Below are positions 5,188 to 7,064 of a DNA stretch of 7,064 nt, piece after piece. Under the pieces are notes generated by a model that saw only the letters and a list, made by a program, of their open reading frames with translations, did no database searches and was not told the DNA's origin. The DNA lies in contig DAOVUK010000160.1 of the NCBI GenBank assembly GCA_030632625.1, forward strand, positions 1 to 7,064. The letters are read 5' to 3'. A program made the position numbers and the translations under genes. This DNA comes from Gammaproteobacteria bacterium. GTDB taxonomy: Bacteria > Pseudomonadota > Gammaproteobacteria > GRL18. Position 1 is the first letter of the stretch; every line of letters starts with the position of its first letter.

Positions 5188-5790
5188 ATGACTCTTTATG
5201 ACATCAAGCCCGGGTTTCAATCGCTATTACGGCCCATGGTTAAATGGTTGGCCGCAAAGGGGATTAGCGCCAATCAGGTTACTCTGGCGGCAGCAGCAGG
5301 TTCCATTGCTGTGGGTATTCTATTGTTTATATTTTCCCGGCAGCCTGCAGTTTTTTTAATTTTACCTGTATGGATGTTTATACGTATGGCACTCAACGCA
5401 GTAGACGGCATGCTTGCTCGTGAGTTTAAGCAAAAAAGTCATCTTGGTGCTTATCTCAATGAACTTTGTGATGTGGTTTCCGATGCTGCACTTTTTATCC
5501 CCTTTGCTCTGATTGCCCCTTTTTCAGCAGGGACTGTTGTTCTGGTCATTTTCCTCGCCATGCTCAGTGAATTTGCCGGAGTGATTGGGCCAGTAATTGG
5601 TGCTTCGCGGCGTTATGACGGTCCATTGGGAAAAAGTGATCGTGCCCTGATATTTGGCGCTCTGGGCTTATGGCTCGGTATGGGTGGTGTTATGCCGCAG
5701 TGGCTGTTCTGGTTAATGCCGATATTAGCGTTGCTTCTCTCTATAACTATTTTCAACAGGACAAAACAGGCACTGGCAGAAGTCAGATAA
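5188..5790 (+). CDS. CDP-alcohol phosphatidyltransferase-like membrane protein with Asn-substituted motif
   Basis: This is a 200-residue integral membrane protein of the CDP-alcohol phosphatidyltransferase family, whose members join a CDP-activated lipid to an alcohol headgroup in the inner membrane. The N-terminal GISANQVTL (25-33) is the usual entry to the first membrane helix. The signature spans 70-99: N70, D73-G74, A77-R78, G87, N91, D95 and D99. Canonical enzymes have D-x2-DG-x2-AR-x8-G-x3-D-x3-D; here the first and third Asp are Asn while spacing is exact. A later conserved block reads GASRRYDGPLGKSDRA at 138-153. Hydrophobic helices lie at about 33-50, 53-69, 98-111, 113-136, 154-168 and 171-190. 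AAGGA (5176-5180) seven bases before the ATG fixes the start. The next gene follows after 26 bases with its own AAGGA, so they form an operon. I recall relatives with the same Asn pattern, so it looks like a subfamily trait and not a mutation. Substrate is unknown. Confidence 0.88.
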   Translation: MTLYDIKPGFQSLLRPMVKWLAAKGISANQVTLAAAAGSIAVGILLFIFSRQPAVFLILPVWMFIRMALNAVDGMLAREFKQKSHLGAYLNELCDVVSDAALFIPFALIAPFSAGTVVLVIFLAMLSEFAGVIGPVIGASRRYDGPLGKSDRALIFGALGLWLGMGGVMPQWLFWLMPILALLLSITIFNRTKQALAEVR

Positions 5791-5816
5791 CGCCATAAAA
5801 ATAATAAGGAAGCACA

Positions 5817-7064
5817 ATGAACTCGACTCTTATTACAAGCACTACAATGACAACAACTCAGTCAACAGAGAAAGAAACACTAAGAGTAGTTAAGGAAAAA
5901 CACTTTACCACGCATGATAATGTTGAGCTTTTTTATCGCTACTGGCCGGCAAAAACTAAGTCAGCAAAAGGTGCAGTTGTGCTTTTTCACCGGGGGCATG
6001 AGCACTCAGGACGCATAAGTCATATTGTTAATGAACTGGACATGCAGGACTACGACTGTTTTGCCTGGGATGCCAGAGGTCATGGCCTGTCGCCCGGTGA
6101 GCGGGGATTTAGTCCCAGTCTGGCAACCTCGGTTCATGACATTCAAACTTTTGTTGACCATATCTCTTTAAACTATGGCTTTAAAGAACAGGATATGGTG
6201 GTTATTGCACAAAGCGTCGGTGCTGTACTGGTATCTACCTGGGTACATGACTATGCGCCCAAAATCCGCTGTATGGTACTGGCTTCGCCGGCATTCAAGG
6301 TAAAACTGTATGTGCCTTTTGCCCGAGCCGGTATAAAATTGATGCAGGCTATACGAGGGCATTTCTATGTCAATAGTTATGTTAAAGCTAAATTTCTGAC
6401 CCATGATCCTGAACGTATTGCCTCTTTTGAAGCAGATCCTCTTATTTCAAGAGCCATTTCATCTAATATACTCCTGTCTCTTTATGAAGCAGCTGATCGG
6501 GTGGTTGATGATGCCGCAGCCATCAGTGTCCCGACACAACTTTTAATTTCCGGTTCAGACTGGGTAGTACACCATAAACCCCAGCATCAATTTTATGAGC
6601 GTCTGGGCAGTCCGGTTAAAGAAAGACATATTCTTGATGGTTTTTATCATGATACTTTAGGCGAGCTGAAACGAAAAATTGCCATCGATAAAGCACGGGA
6701 GTTTATCTTAAAACGCTTTGCAGAACCTGTTTGCCGACAGGTTCTGGACAATGCTGATAAAACAGGTTTCACTCGTATTGAAGCAGATCAATTAGCAACA
6801 CCATTATCTACGTTTTCCATTCGGGGTCTCTATTGGGCAATGATTCGATTATTACTCAAAGCCGCTGGTCAGATTTCTCAGGGAGTCAGGCTCGGACATG
6901 AAACCGGTTTTGACTCCGGCAGCACGCTGGATTATGTGTATCGTAATAAACCCGAAGGCTTATCAGAAATTGGAAAGTTAGTTGATAAAAATTATTTAAA
7001 TTCAATCGGCTGGCGGGGTATTCGACAACGCAAACTGAACATTGAAGAACTGCTGCACGCGGCA
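5817..7064 (+). CDS. Alpha/beta hydrolase, N-terminal part of a probable hydrolase/SAM-methyltransferase fusion (3' truncated)
   Basis: The frame is open from the ATG at 5817 to the right edge, 416 codons, with no stop, so the gene continues. AAGGA (5806-5810) six bases upstream supports this start; a second ATG at codon 11 is possible. Residues about 30-300 are an alpha/beta-hydrolase fold of the monoacylglycerol-lipase or lysophospholipase kind: oxyanion-region motif FHRGHEHSGR at 57-66, WDARGHGLSPGERG at 84-97, nucleophile elbow AQSVG with S133, GSDWVVHH with D248 and FYHDTLGE with H278. No signal peptide or membrane segment is evident, so it probably acts in the cytoplasm. Residues 300-416 are a linker (LGHETGFDSGSTLDYVYRN, NYLNSIGWRGIRQRK) I associate with proteins annotated as bifunctional alpha/beta hydrolase/class I SAM-dependent methyltransferase; the methyltransferase domain itself would lie beyond the window and is not seen. 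Operon placement behind the phosphatidyltransferase-like gene points to lipid metabolism. Confidence 0.85.
   Translation, partial: MNSTLITSTTMTTTQSTEKETLRVVKEKHFTTHDNVELFYRYWPAKTKSAKGAVVLFHRGHEHSGRISHIVNELDMQDYDCFAWDARGHGLSPGERGFSPSLATSVHDIQTFVDHISLNYGFKEQDMVVIAQSVGAVLVSTWVHDYAPKIRCMVLASPAFKVKLYVPFARAGIKLMQAIRGHFYVNSYVKAKFLTHDPERIASFEADPLISRAISSNILLSLYEAADRVVDDAAAISVPTQLLISGSDWVVHHKPQHQFYERLGSPVKERHILDGFYHDTLGELKRKIAIDKAREFILKRFAEPVCRQVLDNADKTGFTRIEADQLATPLSTFSIRGLYWAMIRLLLKAAGQISQGVRLGHETGFDSGSTLDYVYRNKPEGLSEIGKLVDKNYLNSIGWRGIRQRKLNIEELLHAA

Noticed and set aside
6168..6404. Minus-strand frame of 78 codons
   Set aside because: It lies entirely opposite the hydrolase domain coding region and has no ribosome-binding site or recognisable protein features.

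Overview
The window looks like a chromosomal segment of a gammaproteobacterium of moderate to low GC content. The evidence is a TypA/BipA C-terminus close to the Enterobacteria-type protein, a DUF4426-type secreted protein, a 213-residue PyrE, and an exonuclease III gene divergent from pyrE, which is the same arrangement as crc-pyrE in Pseudomonas. The species cannot be named from this sequence. I see no phage gene, transposase, CRISPR array, rRNA or tRNA.

Layout from left to right. (1) The C-terminal half of typA, truncated at the left edge. (2) A 393-base gap holding a roughly 197-bp imperfect inverted-repeat structure that resembles a miniature element, then a perfect 17-base palindrome just upstream of a candidate promoter. 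(3) A small secreted DUF4426-like protein. (4) On the minus strand, exonuclease III followed by a TauE/SafE (DsbD_2-like) membrane protein carrying an in-frame 18-bp tandem repeat. (5) A divergent control region between exonuclease III and pyrE with three direct repeats. (6) pyrE, ending in a long hairpin terminator. (7) A convergent minus-strand gene for a small exported helical protein of Spy/CpxP type. (8) A 400-base gap holding a leader hairpin, a CRP-like palindrome, and an isolated intrinsic terminator with promoter-like bases upstream, possibly a small RNA or an attenuated leader. (9) A plus-strand operon of a CDP-alcohol phosphatidyltransferase-like membrane enzyme and a large alpha/beta-hydrolase protein that runs off the right edge.

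How the genes fit together. Most of the left side is unrelated housekeeping: translation or ribosome assembly, DNA repair and pyrimidine synthesis. The part most likely to belong to a poorly described system is the operon starting at 5188. Its first gene keeps the overall spacing of the CDP-alcohol phosphatidyltransferase motif but has Asn where two of the four usual metal-binding Asp residues are expected. Its second gene matches a family recalled as a fusion of an alpha/beta hydrolase with a class I SAM-dependent methyltransferase, the methyltransferase part lying beyond the window. Together they suggest an uncharacterised lipid or lipid-headgroup modification pathway. This is inference from family membership and operon structure.
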